Shown here: positions 11,102 to 20,846 of the stretch, piece by piece
Numbering within the stretch: position 1 is the first letter of the stretch
How the letters are laid out: the number at the start of each line of letters is the position of its first letter
Assembly (NCBI GenBank): GCA_037045185.1
Contig: JBAOHQ010000004.1
Coordinates: 987,932 to 1,051,931 of the forward strand
From: JAKOUY01 sp037045185
GTDB lineage: Bacteria > Actinomycetota > Acidimicrobiia > Acidimicrobiales > Ilumatobacteraceae
DNA: 64,000 bases
Direction of reading: 5' to 3'
Notes under the pieces: model-generated
The model's database searches: none
The model's input: the letters and a program-made list of their open reading frames with translations, nothing else
What the model was told of the DNA's origin: nothing
Program-made: the position numbers and the translations under genes

Positions 11102-11230
11102 AACTCCATCCTCGTTTCCAAGGTCAGGAGCCTCCAACGAAGCCAGGGCGATTCAGAGAGCCCGAATCCCACCACTCAGCGGGGCTCTATCGTGCCGACA
11201 GCTTGGGACTTGCAGTATAGTAAGTAGAGC

Positions 11231-12829
11231 ATGGCGGCACGCGGGACGTCGGCCCTTACAAGACGCGAGCCCTTCGGCAATGTCGAGGGGGCGACGGAGG
11301 ATCTTCAGCGTCTCGTCTCGCCTGGAAAGGCGAGCCTCGCCCTGCCTGATGGTGGGCTGTCTATGCGGGTCTTCGCCGGTTGGAAAGGGGCCGGCAAGAC
11401 CGTGTACCTCAAGAAGCATCGCGAGGAAGCAGCCCGGCGCTCGGCTCGAGATGGGTTCTACGTCAGTGATCTCTTGGCTGACCTTCCGCCGACAACCACC
11501 ACGGTCATGACACTCGCGCAGTCGAGGAAGCGCCCAGACCTACCCGGGCTTTGGACACGCTTGTGGAGGCATGCCATCGTGCTTTCAGCGGCAACTCACC
11601 TTCTCTTTGATCCGAAGTTGAGTAGTTACCTCGCTCATGCACCAGACCAGTTCGCGTCGAGCAGCTACGTCAGAAGGCTCAGCGAGCCAATCGACGTCTA
11701 CGACACGTTTCGCGTCCTGACTTCGTCGGCCGAGCGACGTCTCTCCCTCGACTCCACAGAGTGGGACAGATTCGAGAGTCTTACCGCACGCGCACTCGAG
11801 CACGCTCCGCCTGTCTCACTCTACGTCGACTCAATCGACAAAGAGTTCGAGGCTGCGCCATCCTACTGGATGCGTACACAGGAGGGCCTCCTGACCGCGC
11901 TGGTCGACCTGATCAACTCACACAAGTTCGGCGGCAGGCTCCACACAACAATCACAGTACGAGATATGGTGATCTCGTCGATCATGCGCTCAACTCATGC
12001 TTCTAAGATGCTCGACACGGGCTACATCCGCACGCTGAACTGGGACCCGGCCTCACTGAGAAACCTGGTCCTCAAGAAGATCAGGGAGCTACCAAGAACG
12101 CTCCTCGTCGAACCCGAGGTGGTCAAACAGGACAGCGTCCGCGCATGGTTAGGATTCTCAAAGATTCACAATCTCGAACGCGGCGTCGATGAGGATGCTC
12201 TGGACTACCTCATCCGCCATTCCCGATTCATCCCGCGCGATATCGTGGATGTGGGGAACACGATCAGCCGAGAGATCGAATCTTATCCGTCCTCATTCAA
12301 CCCGGAGCGATTTCGACAGATCGTTTCCCGAATGGCGCTCAAGCACGGCCGCGAGCAACTCTTCATATGCGCACAGGAGATAGCAGCAGATCTCCTGCCA
12401 GCGGGTCTTGACGATCTTAGCTACTTCGGAGGGATGGAGCATCTAAAGTCAATGGCCGCCACTCTCGAACACGTCCTGCGGTCGCAAAGGACCGACATCA
12501 TCACGTCTGACGACTTCGCCCTACTTTCTCGTGAGATTGAGGTCGAATTCGAACAGTATACGATCAACCCTAAGCTCGATAGGAGCACGCTCGTGCCAAT
12601 AGTGGTTGATGCGCTTTGGCACAATCGCGTCATCGGCTATCGCCTCTCAAGCTCCAGAGCGGCAGCCGGCGCTTATCACTTCTACGGCGTCAACTCAGAT
12701 AGCCGCTTCGATCTTCCGTCTGAGGGCGTCGAGCTAGCCCTTCATCCGTGTATGTTGGACGCCGTACCCGGACTCACGCCGAGCGGGGGAACCCCTGTCA
12801 TCGCAGACGAGCACGAAGGGCGTCGCTGA
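11231..12829 (+). CDS. P-loop ATPase, partner of FRG-domain protein (candidate defence sensor)
   Basis: 532 residues. A Walker A motif, GWKGAGKT, lies at residues 50-57, preceded by FGNVEGATEDLQRL, a layout I associate with Sll1717-type P-loop ATPases found near defence genes. A Walker B-like strand, PPVSLYVDSIDKEFE, lies near residue 200, followed by an alpha-helical C-terminal region with no transmembrane segment. A TATAGT box at 11216-11221 is a possible -10 element close to the ATG. The stop overlaps the start of the FRG gene (TGATG), so the two are translationally coupled. Base composition is visibly lower in GC than the core genes, suggesting transfer. The role as an infection sensor/regulator of the FRG partner is inference. 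Confidence 0.7.
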   Translation: MAARGTSALTRREPFGNVEGATEDLQRLVSPGKASLALPDGGLSMRVFAGWKGAGKTVYLKKHREEAARRSARDGFYVSDLLADLPPTTTTVMTLAQSRKRPDLPGLWTRLWRHAIVLSAATHLLFDPKLSSYLAHAPDQFASSSYVRRLSEPIDVYDTFRVLTSSAERRLSLDSTEWDRFESLTARALEHAPPVSLYVDSIDKEFEAAPSYWMRTQEGLLTALVDLINSHKFGGRLHTTITVRDMVISSIMRSTHASKMLDTGYIRTLNWDPASLRNLVLKKIRELPRTLLVEPEVVKQDSVRAWLGFSKIHNLERGVDEDALDYLIRHSRFIPRDIVDVGNTISREIESYPSSFNPERFRQIVSRMALKHGREQLFICAQEIAADLLPAGLDDLSYFGGMEHLKSMAATLEHVLRSQRTDIITSDDFALLSREIEVEFEQYTINPKLDRSTLVPIVVDALWHNRVIGYRLSSSRAAAGAYHFYGVNSDSRFDLPSEGVELALHPCMLDAVPGLTPSGGTPVIADEHEGRR

Positions 12830-13740
12830 TGGGCCAAGCCTCAAGAGGCAAGAGCGGGACGCCCAAAGCTCGCACCAGCGCACCATCAAGGTTGACGATT
12901 GCGCCCGTGCAACGACGCGCAATTGACCGTTGGTCCGACTTTAGCCAACAGCTGCTTGAGCTCGCTGTTCAACGAACACCAAGGCGGCCAGGGTCGTCTC
13001 GACTCCATCATGAGATCGATCACCTCGATGGGCGACGCTTCATCTTTCGTGGCACTCGACGAGCCGATTGGCAGCTTGAAAGCAAGTTCCAGAGGGTCTG
13101 GCGGGACGTGACCCCCAATGCTAGGGCTAAGATCCATGGCGAGCAGATAAAGGCGTTCCGAGCTGAATGCATCCGTTACGGAGTCGCAAGTGAGGTCTGC
13201 GACTCCGACACCGATCTCGAAGCATTCGGACAACACCACGGACTGCCAACGCGGCTCCTCGACTGGTCATTGAACCCACTCGTAGCTTCATTCTTTGCTG
13301 CGGCTGATTCGTTGTTCCACCAGTCGGAGCAGGCAACCCATCTGGTAGTCCACACGCTCCGGACCGACTCGCCTGTGTGGTCCGATCAACAGGAGGCTGT
13401 CGAGATAGTCTCGGTTAGTCGCAAGCACAACTTCAGGGCGAGCCGCCAGCATGGCGTCTTCACCTATGATCGCTCGAACTCGCACGATATTGAGTCCTAC
13501 CTTCATTCGTGTGATGACAGCGAGACCCGCGAGGATCTGGAGAACAACGGCCCAGTGCTGATCAACTTCGAATTACCACGTAGCGAAGCTGTGACGGCGA
13601 TCGAAGAGATGGACCTATACGGTGTGACCTTCACATCGCTGTTTCCCGATGAGTCTGGGCTAGCTCAGTCAGCACAGTTGCGAACAATTTTGTCATCCCT
13701 TCGACGACCCGTGATGACTCAACGGTCGTCGACCAAATAG
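12829..13740 (+). CDS. FRG-domain protein (candidate effector)
   Basis: 303 residues from ATG 12829, overlapping the ATPase stop. The FRG domain is clear: FIFRGTRRADWQLESKFQR (from residue 71, F73-R74-G75), then FRAECIRYG, LEAFGQHHGLPTRLLDWS (about 135-155), NPLVASFFAA, QHGVFTYD and, near the C-terminus, LYGVTFTSLFPDESGLAQSA. The conserved Arg, Gln-His-His and Asp-Trp suggest an enzyme pocket; the activity of FRG domains is not firmly known to me. Position and coupling imply it works with the upstream ATPase. Intact. An ISL3 remnant begins about 65 bp downstream. Confidence 0.8.
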   Translation: MGQASRGKSGTPKARTSAPSRLTIAPVQRRAIDRWSDFSQQLLELAVQRTPRRPGSSRLHHEIDHLDGRRFIFRGTRRADWQLESKFQRVWRDVTPNARAKIHGEQIKAFRAECIRYGVASEVCDSDTDLEAFGQHHGLPTRLLDWSLNPLVASFFAAADSLFHQSEQATHLVVHTLRTDSPVWSDQQEAVEIVSVSRKHNFRASRQHGVFTYDRSNSHDIESYLHSCDDSETREDLENNGPVLINFELPRSEAVTAIEEMDLYGVTFTSLFPDESGLAQSAQLRTILSSLRRPVMTQRSSTK

Positions 13741-13806
13741 ACAAACGCAACTGACTGCGAAACAGACGCTTGAAGTGACCCCCGGTTGACGGACACCTAG
13801 TTTGTG

Positions 13807-14637
13807 GGGACTTCGGATTTCACGGTGGAGTGGGGGTGCCGAGCAGGGCCCAGTTGGGGCGTCCGGCGTAGAGCAGTGACCGGATGCGGTAGTGCTCGAA
13901 GTTCCGCATCCCGAATGCCACGCGCTTGACCCGCTTGACGAGGTTGTTGACGGCTTCGGTGGGTCCGTTCGAGACGTGGGATCGGTGCCAGGCGATGATC
14001 TGGTCGCGCCAGCGGGCGATCGAGCGGCCAAGGCGGCGGACCTCGTCGGGCATCTCGCGGTCGGCGAAGTCGCGCACGATCTCGTCGACCCACTCGGTCG
14101 CGAGCTGGTGGTCGGTGTGGTCGTAGATCTGGCGGACGACTTCTTTCGCGTTCCACGCGAACCACACCTCGCGGCGTGGATCCCCAGCGCGCAGCAGGCC
14201 CATCAGCCGGTCGTGTTGCTCACCGGTGAGGCGTTCGCGGGCCATCGTGAGGCGCCGTCGGGCCCGGTAGAGCGGATCGTTCTTGCGGCCCCGATGCCTG
14301 AGGGTGTCGTTCTGCACGCGGCGCCGGGTCTCGTCGAGCGCGGGTGTTCGCGAGCTTCACGACATGGAACGGATCGGCGACCTGGACGGCGTCGGGCAGC
14401 ATCGTGTCGAACACCGTGCGATACGACGTTGGACAGATCGAGCGTCGCCCACTCGACACCTGCGCGCCACTCGTCGCTGCGGCCGGCGAGCCAGCGACAC
14501 GGTTCGCTGCTGTCACGTCCCTCGACGACGTCGAGGAGTTGGCCGCGGCGGACGTCGACGATCTGGGTCGACCAGCACTGCACCCGGAACCGGCCTTGCC
14601 GGCAGAACAGGGTCTCGTCGAGGCCGAGCGCCGTGAG
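13807..14637 (-). mobile_element. ISL3-family remnant (transposase C-terminal part, frameshifted)
   Basis: The 3' end of an ISL3 element: its terminal repeat GGGACTTCGGATTTC starts at 13807, close to that of the intact ISL3 at 14886. The transposase reads through three frames: CWSTQIVDVRRGQLLDVVEG (to about 14430), then YRTVFDTMLPDAVQVADPFH, then from 14317 to 13820 QNDTLRHRGRKNDPLYRARR ... GPTEAVNNLVKRVKRVAFGM. The zinc-finger N-terminus is missing because the IS256 element begins at about 14638. Inactive. Confidence 0.8.
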
Positions 14638-14885
14638 GGCGTGTCAGATGGTGTGTGTAAGCGGTCGGATCGTGACCTGACTGGAGAACACTGATGACTA
14701 TGACGAAGACCGATCCGGAGAGGCTTGAGCGTCGACGCCAGCAGAAGGAGATCGCTGATCAGCTGACCGAGTCGGGCGCGCTCGATGAGATCTTCGCCCG
14801 GATCGACGCCGGCGAGCCGCTCACTGGCCATGAGGGCCTGCTCAAGGGGATGCTGAAGGCGTCGCTGGAGCGTGGCTTGAATGCC

Positions 14886-16295
14886 GGCACTTCGGATTTC
14901 GGCGTGGGATCACGGGTTGAGGAGTGACCAGTTGGGCTGGCCGGCGTAGAGCAGGGCGCGGGTGCGGTAGTTGGTCCAGTTCGTCATCCCGAACGCGACG
15001 CGCTTGATGCGCTTGACGAGGTTGTTGATCGCCTCGGTCGGCCCGTTGGTGTGGCGGCAGCGGTGCCAGGCGGCGATCTGGTGTTGCCAGCGCACGATCG
15101 TGCGGCCGAGGCGCTGGACTTCGGGTGGGCAGGAGTCGTCTTGGAGATCGACGCCGAGCTGGGCGACGAACACTGTCGCGGTGTCGGCGTCGTCGATGTC
15201 GTAGATCGAGCGGAGCACTTCCTTCGCGTGCCAGGCCATGCGAACCTCACCGCGCGGATCGCCGGCACGCAGCAGGCCTTGGAGCCGGTCATCACGATCA
15301 GGGCTGAGGCGTTCGTGCGCGATCGTCAACAGTCGCCGCGCTCGATACAACGGATCGTCCTTGCGGCCTCGATGACCGAGCGTGTCGTTCTGGACGCGAC
15401 GGCGGACCTCGTCGAGGACCCGGTTCGCGAGCTGGATCAGATGGAACGGGTCAGCGACCTGGACGGCGTGCGGGAGCATCGTGTCGAACACGCTGCGATA
15501 CGGGCCGGACAGATCGAGCGTCGCCCAGCGGATCGCCGCCAGCCACGCCTCGGGCCGTTGGGCGAACCAGGCGCACGCTCCGGCTGCGTCACGGCCAGCG
15601 ACGATGTCGAGCAACTGGCCGTGCTCGACATCGACGATCTGCGTCGACCAACACCGGGTGCGGAACTTGCCGAGCCGACAGAACAGGACCTCATCGAGAC
15701 CGACCGCGTTGGTGGCGCCGATCCGGTCGGGGTCGTCGATCAGCGGTGTGCCGTGCAGGGTGACGGCGTCCATCACGGTGTGCCAGTCACAGCCGAGATC
15801 GGCTGCGACCTCGCTGACACTGCGACCGTGGAAGCCGACCTGGAACGTCGCCCACCTCCCAGCCCGATCGGTGATCGCCGCTTCCGGCGCTGCGATGCGT
15901 TCGTCGGTCTCGGTGAACGTCACCATCCGACACGCCGGGTTCGGGCACTTCCATCGCCGCTTGCACCACACCAGCCGCGTGCGACGCCCGAAGCACGGCA
16001 GATCCGCGAGCTCGACCTCGTCGACGTCGTGGCGATGCACGATCCCGCCGCAACCCGGACACGGCGGTCGTTCGGTTCGAGTCGTGATCGCGATCCGCAA
16101 GAACAACGGCCAATCGCCGACACCGATCACGTTCACGTCGGGCAGGCCGACAAGCAACTCGCACATGCGAGTAGGGTCCGATTCCAACAGGGGCTCCTCG
16201 ATCCGGATGCGTAAGACACACCCAGACTCGTCGAGCCCCTGCCCGCGCCCGCGGACCCTCCTACATCGCTACCCCACGCTCAGATCCGAAGCGCC
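14886..16295 (-). mobile_element. Complete ISL3-family insertion with 8-bp target duplication
   Basis: 1410 bp with 23-bp imperfect inverted repeats (14886-14908 and 16273-16295; both carry CTTCGGAT and end GCGTGGG inward). It is flanked by a perfect 8-bp direct repeat TGAATGCC (14878-14885 and 16296-16303), the ISL3 hallmark. Excision in silico restores the IS256 reading frame exactly. This is the freshest insertion in the cluster. Confidence 0.92.
14910..16187 (-). CDS. ISL3-family transposase, intact
   Basis: 425 residues. An N-terminal zinc-ribbon (CPGCGGIVHRHD, then CPNPAC) and HTH (VSEVAADLGCDWHTVMDAV) are followed by the DDE core: VGLDEVLFCRLGKF, WATLDLSGPYRSVFD, VQVADPFHLIQLAN and, near the end, GPTEAINNLVKRIKRVAFGM. 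Full length for the family and uninterrupted, so it is potentially active. Distinct from the 13807 remnant, with many substitutions. Confidence 0.92.
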   Translation of the reverse strand: MESDPTRMCELLVGLPDVNVIGVGDWPLFLRIAITTRTERPPCPGCGGIVHRHDVDEVELADLPCFGRRTRLVWCKRRWKCPNPACRMVTFTETDERIAAPEAAITDRAGRWATFQVGFHGRSVSEVAADLGCDWHTVMDAVTLHGTPLIDDPDRIGATNAVGLDEVLFCRLGKFRTRCWSTQIVDVEHGQLLDIVAGRDAAGACAWFAQRPEAWLAAIRWATLDLSGPYRSVFDTMLPHAVQVADPFHLIQLANRVLDEVRRRVQNDTLGHRGRKDDPLYRARRLLTIAHERLSPDRDDRLQGLLRAGDPRGEVRMAWHAKEVLRSIYDIDDADTATVFVAQLGVDLQDDSCPPEVQRLGRTIVRWQHQIAAWHRCRHTNGPTEAINNLVKRIKRVAFGMTNWTNYRTRALLYAGQPNWSLLNP

Positions 16296-17198
16296 TGAAT
16301 GCCGAGCTGGGCGATCACGTCGGCTATGACCGCGGCGATCCTGACGCTGCGCAGTTCCCGAACTCACGCAACGGCGCCTACCCGAAGACGGTCGCTTCGG
16401 AGATCGGCGACATCGAGCTGGCCGTGCCCCGTGACCGGCAAGGAACGTTCACACCGATGCTCGTACCCAAGGGGGTCCGTCGTCTCGACGGGCTCGACGC
16501 GATGATCGTGTCGCTCTACGCCGGCGGGATGACGGTGCGCGACATCGGCCATCATCTCGTGTCGACGATCGGCACCGAGCTGTCTCATGAGACGATCTCG
16601 AAGGTCGTCGACGCCGTTGCCGATGAGGTCCTGGCCTGGCAGCAACGCCCGCTCGAGGCCCTCTATCCGGTGATCTACCTCGACGCCATCGTGATCAAGG
16701 TGCGTGACGGTGGCCACGTGCGCAACAAGGCCGCGCACATCGCCATCGGTGTCGATGTCGACGGCGTCAAGCACGTACTGGGCATCTGGGTGCAGGCCAC
16801 CGAGGGAGCGAAGTTCTGGGCGACGGTATGCGCCGAGCTCGCCAACCGGGGGGTGCGTGACGTGCTGATCGTGTGCTGTGACGGCCTCACCGGCTTCCCC
16901 GAAGCAGTCGAGGCGACCTGGCCCGAAGCGACTGTGCAGACCTGCGTCGTGCAACCTGATCCGTGCCGCGATGCGCTTCGTCAACTACAAGGACCGCAAG
17001 GCCGTCGCTGCAGCGTTGCGCCCGATCTACACCGCAGCCAACGCCGACGGGGCGCTGATCGAGCTCGAAGCATTCGAGCAGACCCCGCTCGGCAAGAAGT
17101 ATCCGTCGACACTCAAAGCGTTCCGCGACGCATGGGAGCGGTTCACACCATTCCTCGCCTTCCCGCCGGCGCTGCGCCGGGTGATCTACACGACGGAT

Positions 17199-18652
17199 GA
17201 CATTGTCAACCCTGTGCGGCGGGTTTGCGGGGTTGCCAGTGCGCAACGGCGACTTCGTAGGCGCGTTCGGCGTGTTCGACGAGTTCCTTCTCGGTGTCTC
17301 GGAGTTGCTTGATGTGGTAGTCACGGGAGACGCCGGCGACGGGCCCGCGTCGTGAGGTGGCGCCGGCGGCGGAGCTCGAATCGGCGGCGCTTGTGCGCGT
17401 TCAGGCTCGGCCTGCCGAACGCGTAGTCCTCGTCGCGGGTGACGAGGTGCCAGCACAGCACGGTCAGCTTGCGTGCCACCGCGACAGTCGCGACTTGGAA
17501 ACCGCGGCGATCTTTGACGCGGCGATAGAACGCCCGCAACGGACCCGGCGTACGCGACGCAGCGAACGCTGCTTCGACGAGCATCCCGCGAGCCTGTGCC
17601 GGCCCGGCCTTGGTGATCCGTCCGTGGACCGCGTGGTCGTTGCCGGACTGGCGGACCTTCGGGTTCAACCCGAGATAGGCGACCAATCGGTCGGGCGACT
17701 CGAACCGGGAGAAGTCGCCGACCGCGGCGATGACAGCCATCGCGACGGTGACATCGATGCCGGGCACCGTCATCAGACGGGCGGCGGCACGATCGTCGAT
17801 CGCCTCGATCGCGAGATCACGCTCCACCTCGGCGAGCTCGTCGCCATGGAAGTCGAGCTGGCGCAGCAGCGACTCGATGCTGCGCCACTCGTCGGCCGGG
17901 AGCTCCTGGGTGCGCAACCAGCGGCGGCCGACACCGGAGAACATGTCGGCGTGCGGGCACGTCGGTGCCAGGTTCCGGGCCAAAATCGCGTGGACCTGGT
18001 TCTTCACGCGGGTGCGCTGCTTCACCAGATGGGTGCGGCGCATCACCAGGCGGCGCAGCGTCCGGGTCCGATCATCCGCAACCCACGTGCCGGGCAGGAA
18101 GTCAGCCGCCAGGAGCTGCGCGAGGATTCGGGCGTCAACCTTGTCGGTCTTCACCTTCGCCTCCGCGATCGCACGGGTCTTGCGCGGGTTCGACACCACC
18201 ACCTTGGCCACCAGCGGGCGCAACAGTGTCGCGATCGCGTCGGAGTTCGTGGTCGCCTCGAGCGCGATCTCGTCGTCGGGTTCGAGCGTCGCCGCCCACG
18301 CACGCAGGTCCTCGGGGCGAACCCCGATCCGGCCCTCGTCGCGGCACAACCCGTCCTCGACGCATCGGCGATCTGAGCGAACGTGCGATGCACGTCCATG
18401 CCGATCGATCTCATCTTTCCTGCTCCTCTCTGATTGTTGAGGAAGATGCCGGGCGAAGAGACGACAGAAACGGATTCGCGCTCGCAGCGCAGTCGGGCCA
18501 GTCGCTGGGGCGGCCAAGTACTAACGCGACCTCGCAGGTCAAGGAGTAGAGCGGCCTGCCCTGGCAGATTCCTCTCCGACGCCCCGAACCCGACCACCCG
18601 ACCCTACGAGAGCCGGCACCAAGCCCGAACCGTCAGAGATGTCATACCTGAT
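17199..18652 (-). mobile_element. IS110-family insertion inside the IS256 transposase
   Basis: Inserted between IYTTD and the TNSIESLNYQ segment of the IS256 transposase; a GAT at each junction is the likely core. No inverted repeats. The transposase occupies 17321-18414, leaving ~238 bp of non-coding DNA on its 5' side (18415-18652), the place of the IS110 bridge RNA. Boundaries are good to within a few bases. Confidence 0.75.
17321..18414 (-). pseudogene. IS110 transposase, one frameshift near 18360
   Basis: Starts MRSIGMDVHRTFAQIADA (ATG 18414). The DEDD domain then continues in another frame as VEDGLCRDEGRIGV, LEPDDEIALEATTNSDAIA and KTDKVDARILAQLLAADFLP. The C-terminal part has LMTVPGIDVTVAMAVIAAVG, RLVAYLGLNPKVRQSG and HGRITKAGPAQARGMLVEAA. 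Different subgroup from the IS110 at 9485. A single indel near the N-terminus separates it from a full-length protein. Confidence 0.8.
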
Positions 18653-18953
18653 ACCAACTCGATCGAGTCGCTGAACTACCAGCTACGCAAGGTCACCAAG
18701 AACCGCGGCCACTTCCCCAACGACGCCGCCGCCGTGAAGCTGCTCTGGCTGGCAATCTGCAACATCGAAGACCGTCGGGCCCGTGACCGGGCCAAGGAAC
18801 GAGGACGACCAGCCACCGAACGCCGAGCCGCCGGCCGCCTCGTCGAAGGCCAGATCACCACGAACTGGAAACAGGCCCTCGAGCAACTCACCCTCGTCTA
18901 CCCCGACCGCATCCACCCCCACCTATAACCACCGTGATCACGGCCGCTTACAC

Positions 18954-20419
18954 GGCCCTACGCGATGAACCTGGGATGAGCATCCGCGATGTGAGGTGGG
19001 GGCCTCGGTGAACTCTCGTGACTGTCTGACGGTCCGAGGTCCAAGGAGGCCCCCGTGGGGGAAGGTAGCGCAGGAGCTGGTGTGGTTCGCCGCGCCCGGG
19101 TTCCGGTTGATCTCGGCATCGACGACGACCGACGGTCGACGTGGTGGTCGAGATCGAGACCGATGCCGAACGCGGGTCGGCGTGTCCGGCGGTGCGGGGT
19201 GATCGGCCAGGTCGAAGGACCGGCGGTGGGTGACGCTGCGTGACGCGCCCGCGGGCGGATCGGCCCGTGACGTTGCGGTGGCGCAAGCGGGTGCTGGGAG
19301 TGCTGCGAAGCCGGCGTGCGTCGGTGAAGACGTGGACCGAGCAGCGGCCCGAGTCTGGTGCTGCCGCGTGCGACTCGCTGACCGAGCGTGTCGGGTCGTT
19401 GGGCGGCGGATCGCGATCGCCGACGATCGAAGCGACACCCGACGTCCGCTGGCGCGCGAGTTGGGGGTCACGTGGTCGACGGTGTGGGCTGCGATCGTCG
19501 AACGCCACGGCCAGGCCCGCCTCGACGCGCCGTTGATCAGTGTCGGCGAGGTTGCTCGAGGTCGGCTTCGACGAGACCGTGATGTCACCCGTCGAAACGG
19601 CATCGGCGGCGACGCTTCATCAGCCGCCGCGGTCGACGTTGCTGACCGGTCGGATCATCGACGTCTTCGAGGGACGCAACGCCGCCGGATCTTCAAGCGC
19701 TGGCTTGCCTGCACAGCCCGTCGACTGGGTGCGCCGGGATCGAGTGTCGTGTCGGTCGATCCGCACGAGGGCTACCGGTCTGCGGTCCACGAACTTCGAG
19801 CTGCTCGCCGACGTGACGATCGTGGTCGATCCGGTTCCACATCGTTCGCCTCGCCGAACGCCGCAGTCACCAAGACCCGCCAGCGGGTGCAGCAAGCCAG
19901 CGCTACGACCACCGCGGGTGGAAGGGCGACCCGCTCTACGGGATCCGCAAACTGTTGCTGATGGGCTGCCGAGCACCTCGACGAACGACGGATGGGAACG
20001 CCTCCACCAGGCGCTCCGCGACGGCGACCCCGACCGGCCACGTCCGAGACGCGTGGGTCGCCAAGCGAACACGTCCGCGACATCTACCTCACCAGCGACC
20101 CCGTCGAAGCCGACCGACAGCGCTCGACCGGGCGATCGCCTGGTGCTGCGACCCGGCCGCCGGGCCCGAGCTGCGCACCCTCGCGAAGACCCTCGCGACG
20201 TTGGCGCCACTGAGATCCTCGCCCACCACACCACCGGCGCCTCCAACGGCCGCGTCGAAGCAGCGAACCTGACCATCAAGCAGGTCAAGAGATCAGGCCG
20301 CGGGTTCCGCGAACCTGCACAACTACCGGCTACCGCATCTTGCTCGCCGGCGGCTGCCCACGACAGACTCACCCACGTCACGCGACACCGAGCCCGACCC
20401 AGGTTCATCGCGTAGGGCC
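18954..20419 (+). mobile_element. ISL3-like element with perfect 22-bp inverted repeats, decayed transposase
   Basis: 1466 bp bounded by identical 22-bp inverted repeats (18954-18975 and 20398-20419; outer half GGCCCTACGCG). No target duplication is found: the left flank is the IS256 right end and the right flank is the interior of a DNA methylase gene, so a deletion probably accompanied or followed insertion. It truncates both neighbours. Confidence 0.82.
19120..20370 (+). pseudogene. ISL3-family transposase, multiple frameshifts
   Basis: Recognisable in pieces across frames: CPACG-type zinc ribbon and RRWVTLRDAPAGG near 19180-19260; TLTERVGSWAADRIAIADD near 19390; ARELGVTWSTVWAAIVERHG near 19450; a GFDETVMSP catalytic strand near 19560; VDPHEGYRSAVHE near 19760; and HTTGASNGRVEAANLTIKQ with HNYR near 20230-20330. 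At least five frame changes. The end coordinates are approximate. Confidence 0.7.
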
Positions 20420-20846
20420 ACCAATCCCGAGCTGGGTAGTCCGCCAACAATCGCCCGGCCAGAGTCGCAACGGGCGACAGGTCGATCCCGATTGCTCGCG
20501 CTCCGGCCCGGGCTGCTTCCAGCGGGATAATTGCCCGACCGGAAAACATGTCAAGAACCACCGGGGCTTTGCCCCCATTGAAGTCGGGGACCATCTCCCC
20601 GAGTTCTTTCAGTCTGTGACGCCCGGTTTCGCGGATGGCTTCCTCGATACGCGTCTTGAGAGCTTCATCGGCTGGCAAGAGCGCCGTCAGTGCCGCGGCT
20701 CGGGCTTGGGCTAAGGGTCTTGAGGCGAACCAGGTGAAGATCGCCTTCTCCACTCGACCTGACCCGACAGGCGTCTTGCAGGCATCGTCGACCGCCGCTA
20801 CAGGAAACCAGCGGTCGATCATTCTCTCGTTGGGCGTGGCCGTCAT
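20420..20846 (-). pseudogene. DUF1156 DNA methylase, N-terminal fragment cut by ISL3
   Basis: ATG 20846 overlaps the helicase stop (ATGA). The first 142 residues remain: RMIDRWFPVAAVDDACKTP, GSGRVEKAIFTWFASRPLAQ, and the SAM-binding block VVLDMFSGRAIIPLEAARAG, matching DUF1156 adenine-specific DNA methylases (DPFSGxGxIPLEA). The catalytic NPPY-type motif and all later residues are lost beyond 20420, where the ISL3 inverted repeat starts. In related loci the methylase is followed by a DUF499 ATPase; nothing of that kind survives here. Confidence 0.8.

Larger units (their letters stand above)
9178..11155 (-). mobile_element. IS3-family element, 3'-truncated and interrupted by an IS110
   Basis: The 5' inverted repeat lies at about 11131-11155 (minus-strand reading TGAATCGCCCTGG, typical of actinobacterial IS3 ends). 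OrfA starts at 11101, and its tail plus the OrfB start lie at 9178-9484 across an IS110 insertion. OrfB is cut off near 9180, next to the abiEii stop, so about two thirds of OrfB including the catalytic DDE domain is missing. Removing 9485-10791 joins OrfA ...SDAAAFS to AELDRPSK, restoring the original sequence. The element is dead. Confidence 0.75.
14694..18928 (+). pseudogene. IS256 transposase, split in three and frameshifted
   Basis: Starts MTMTKTDPERLERRRQQKEI and is cut after RGLNA by ISL3. It resumes at 16304 in frame as ELGDHVGYDRGD and VSLYAGGMTVRDIGHHL, with the catalytic strand VIYLDAIVIKVRDG. Near 16950 one extra base (CVV then QPDP instead of HLIRAAMRF) shifts the frame. It is cut again after RVIYTTD by IS110 and ends SIESLNYQLRKVTKN...YPDRIHPHL. 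The DDE residues lie in YLDAI, VCCDGLTGF and NSIESLN. Non-functional. Confidence 0.85.
14638..18953 (+). mobile_element. IS256-family element interrupted by ISL3 and by IS110
   Basis: The transposase is in three pieces (14694-14885, 16304-17198, 18653-18928) that rejoin when 14886-16303 (ISL3 plus one target-site copy) and about 17199-18652 (IS110) are removed. The inverted repeats share GTGTAAGCGG (14655-14664, and complement at 18944-18953). The left repeat extends ~15 nt further out, but the right one stops exactly where the next ISL3 begins at 18954, so the outer right end is lost. Confidence 0.8.

Noticed and set aside
13775..13806. TGACCCCCGGTTGACGGACA-like segment resembling an IS3-family end
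   Set aside because: Only ~25 bp with no matching partner end; too little to call an element.
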